Of a DNA stretch of 7,019 nt, positions 5,400 through 7,019 are shown in pieces; position 1 is the stretch's first letter; each line of letters opens with the position of its first letter. Location: NCBI GenBank assembly GCA_016213455.1, contig JACRAG010000121.1, forward strand, positions 1 to 7,019, given 5' to 3'. Origin of the DNA: Anaerolineae bacterium (GTDB lineage: Bacteria; Chloroflexota; Anaerolineae; Anaerolineales; Anaerolineaceae). The position numbers and the translations under genes are program-made. The notes beneath the pieces are model-generated. The model saw nothing but the letters and a program-made list of their open reading frames with translations, searched no databases and had not been told where the DNA came from.

Positions 5400-7019
5400 A
5401 TGAGCGATTCACCTGCCCAGAGCAATTTCATACGTGAGGCGATCGAAGAAGATTTGCGCAGCGGGCGTTATGCCACGGTGCACACGCGCTTCCCGCCCGA
5501 ACCCAACGGCTGGCTGCACATTGGTCACGCCAAAGCCATCATCATCGATTTTGGCACGGCGCAGGCTTTTGGCGGCAAGACCAACCTGCGCTATGACGAC
5601 ACCAACCCGGTCAAAGAAGACACCGAGTTTGTGGATGCCATCAAGGAAGACATTCGCTGGCTGGGCTTCGATTGGGAAGAGCGTGAATTTTACGCCTCCG
5701 ACTACTTTGAAGAGCTCTACCAGATGGCCGTCAAGCTCATCCGCAAGGGCAAAGCTTATGTGTGCGACCTGACCGCCGACGAGATCCGCGAGTATCGCGG
5801 TACGCTGACCGAGCCGGGAAAAGACAGCCCCTATCGCAACCGCAGCGTGGAGGAGAACCTGGCGCTGTTCGAGCGCATGCGCGCCGGTGAATTCCCCGAC
5901 GGCACGCGCACGTTGCGCGCCAAAATTGACATGACCTCGCCCAACATCAACCTGCGCGACCCGGTCATGTACCGCATTTTGCACACCCCGCATCACCGCA
6001 CCGGCGACAAGTGGTGCATCTACCCCATGTACGATTTCGCCCACGGGCAGTCTGACTCCATCGAAGGCATCACGCATTCGCTGTGCGATATCGCCTACGA
6101 GATTCACCGCCCGCTGTACGAGTGGTTCCTGGATGAACTGGAGATCTACAAGCCGCGACAGATCGAATTTGCGCGCCTGAACATCACCTACACCATCCTC
6201 AGCAAGCGCTTCCTGAAGACCCTGGTCGAAAAAGGCCTGGTGCGCGGCTGGAACGATCCGCGCATGCCCACCCTGAGCGGGCTGCGCCGGCGCGGCTACA
6301 CCCCCGAATCGATTCGCGATTTCATCGAACGAGTGGGCGTGGCCAAAAACGAAAGCGTCGCCGAGATCTCCCTGCTGGAGCACTGTGTGCGCGAGCATCT
6401 GAACAAGATCGCCCTGCGTGTGATGGGCGTGCTCGACCCGCTCAAAGTGGTCATCACCAACTACCCTGAGGGACAGGTGGAAGAGCTGGAAGCCGTCAAC
6501 AACCCCGAAGACCCCGCCGCGGGCACGCGCCTGGTGCCTTTCTCTCGAGAACTGTACATCGAGAAGGAAGATTTCCGCGAAGTGCCCCCGCCCAAATATT
6601 TCCGCCTGGCTCCCGGCAAGGAAGTGCGCCTGCGCTACGGCTTCTTCATCAAATGCGAGGAAGTGGTCAAAGACGATCAAGGCAACGTGGTGGAGCTGCG
6701 CTGCACCTATGACCCCGCCACACGCGGCGGCTACGCCCCGGACGGACGCAAGGTGCAGGGCACCCTGCACTGGGTCTCCGCGGCGCACGCGCTGGACGCC
6801 GAAGTGCGCCTGTACGACCGCCTCTTCACCCGCCCCGACCCGGACAATGTGGAAGAGGGCCAAACCTACCTGGATAACATCAACCCCAACGCCGAGACCG
6901 TACTGACCGGCTGCAAGGTGGAACCGAGCCTGGCGTCAGCCCAACCCGGCGCGCGCTTCCAGTTTGAGCGCCAGGGTTACTTCTGCATGGACCCGGACTC
7001 CCGGCCCGGAATGCTGGTC
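5400..7019 (+). CDS. glnS: Glutaminyl-tRNA synthetase, C-terminal residues cut by the window edge
   Basis: The frame runs 540 codons to the right edge without a stop. It is a class I synthetase that charges tRNA-Gln with glutamine in the cytoplasm. [15 protein letters not shown] (31-45) holds the HIGH signature at 40-43, and LSKR at 267-270 replaces the KMSKS loop, as MSKR does in E. coli GlnRS. D66 in RYDDTNP and Y211 in CIYPMYDF correspond by position to the glutamine-recognising residues of the E. coli enzyme. [20 protein letters not shown] (284-303) is typical of GlnRS rather than GluRS. The anticodon-binding beta-barrel region (about 340-540) includes [20 protein letters not shown] (451-470) and [12 protein letters not shown] (520-531). 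E. coli GlnRS has about 554 residues, so perhaps 13-20 are missing here. ATG 5400 has GGAG seven bases upstream. It is transcribed from its own promoter, divergent from the membrane-protein gene. Confidence 0.97.
   Translation, partial: MSDSPAQSNFIREAIEEDLRSGRYATVHTRFPPEPNGWLHIGHAKAIIIDFGTAQAFGGKTNLRYDDTNPVKEDTEFVDAIKEDIRWLGFDWEEREFYASDYFEELYQMAVKLIRKGKAYVCDLTADEIREYRGTLTEPGKDSPYRNRSVEENLALFERMRAGEFPDGTRTLRAKIDMTSPNINLRDPVMYRILHTPHHRTGDKWCIYPMYDFAHGQSDSIEGITHSLCDIAYEIHRPLYEWFLDELEIYKPRQIEFARLNITYTILSKRFLKTLVEKGLVRGWNDPRMPTLSGLRRRGYTPESIRDFIERVGVAKNESVAEISLLEHCVREHLNKIALRVMGVLDPLKVVITNYPEGQVEELEAVNNPEDPAAGTRLVPFSRELYIEKEDFREVPPPKYFRLAPGKEVRLRYGFFIKCEEVVKDDQGNVVELRCTYDPATRGGYAPDGRKVQGTLHWVSAAHALDAEVRLYDRLFTRPDPDNVEEGQTYLDNINPNAETVLTGCKVEPSLASAQPGARFQFERQGYFCMDPDSRPGMLV

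Noticed and set aside
5409..6863. Minus-strand open frame of 484 codons antisense to glnS
   Set aside because: glnS is unmistakable on the plus strand. The antisense frame stays open because of GC-rich third positions and shows no family motif.
1..7019. Defence system, CRISPR array, transposon, phage or novel multi-gene system
   Set aside because: No transposase, integrase, nuclease or phage-like gene, no regular repeat array, and every sizeable gene but the membrane protein fits a known family. The genes are mostly single units of unrelated function.

Overview
The window holds six protein genes and no RNA gene, mobile element or CRISPR array. Coding GC is moderately high, with GC-rich third codon positions. 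A free-standing GlnRS, a DUF2268-type predicted protease, a DinB-like/SCP2 protein and a sugar-nucleotide epimerase plus glycosyltransferase pair would fit an environmental bacterium such as a Chloroflexota/Anaerolineae lineage. That placement is inference from general resemblance and is weak.

Layout from left to right: a VOC/glyoxalase-fold gene on the minus strand, cut by the left edge (1-247). Divergent from it is a DinB-like plus SCP2-like protein (461-1330, +). A very strong 17-bp hairpin followed by T5 (1336-1379) separates that gene from a convergent two-gene minus-strand operon. The operon is an NAD-dependent sugar epimerase (2302-3309), then a family 2 glycosyltransferase (1394-2305), joined by an ATGA stop/start overlap. 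A 316-bp, relatively AT-rich divergent region with a consensus -10 and a 14-bp palindrome comes next. It is followed by a DUF2268 HExxH predicted zinc protease (3626-4513, +). A convergent gap with a long-spaced 12-bp inverted repeat leads to a minus-strand four-helix membrane protein of unknown function (4664-5263). Divergent from it is glnS, glutaminyl-tRNA synthetase (5400 to the right edge), which lacks only its last residues.

The epimerase and glycosyltransferase plausibly act together: one makes or interconverts a nucleotide sugar and the other transfers a sugar during cell-surface glycan assembly. The remaining genes look like independent single-gene units, each with its own start signals, and I see no multi-gene novel system. 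The points most worth a second look are a probable frameshift at the N-terminus of the membrane protein (codon use and hydropathy switch frame near 5141-5150), the palindrome overlapping the epimerase promoter, the inverted repeat overlapping the glnS -35 region, and the 22-bp-period direct repeat between the first two genes.
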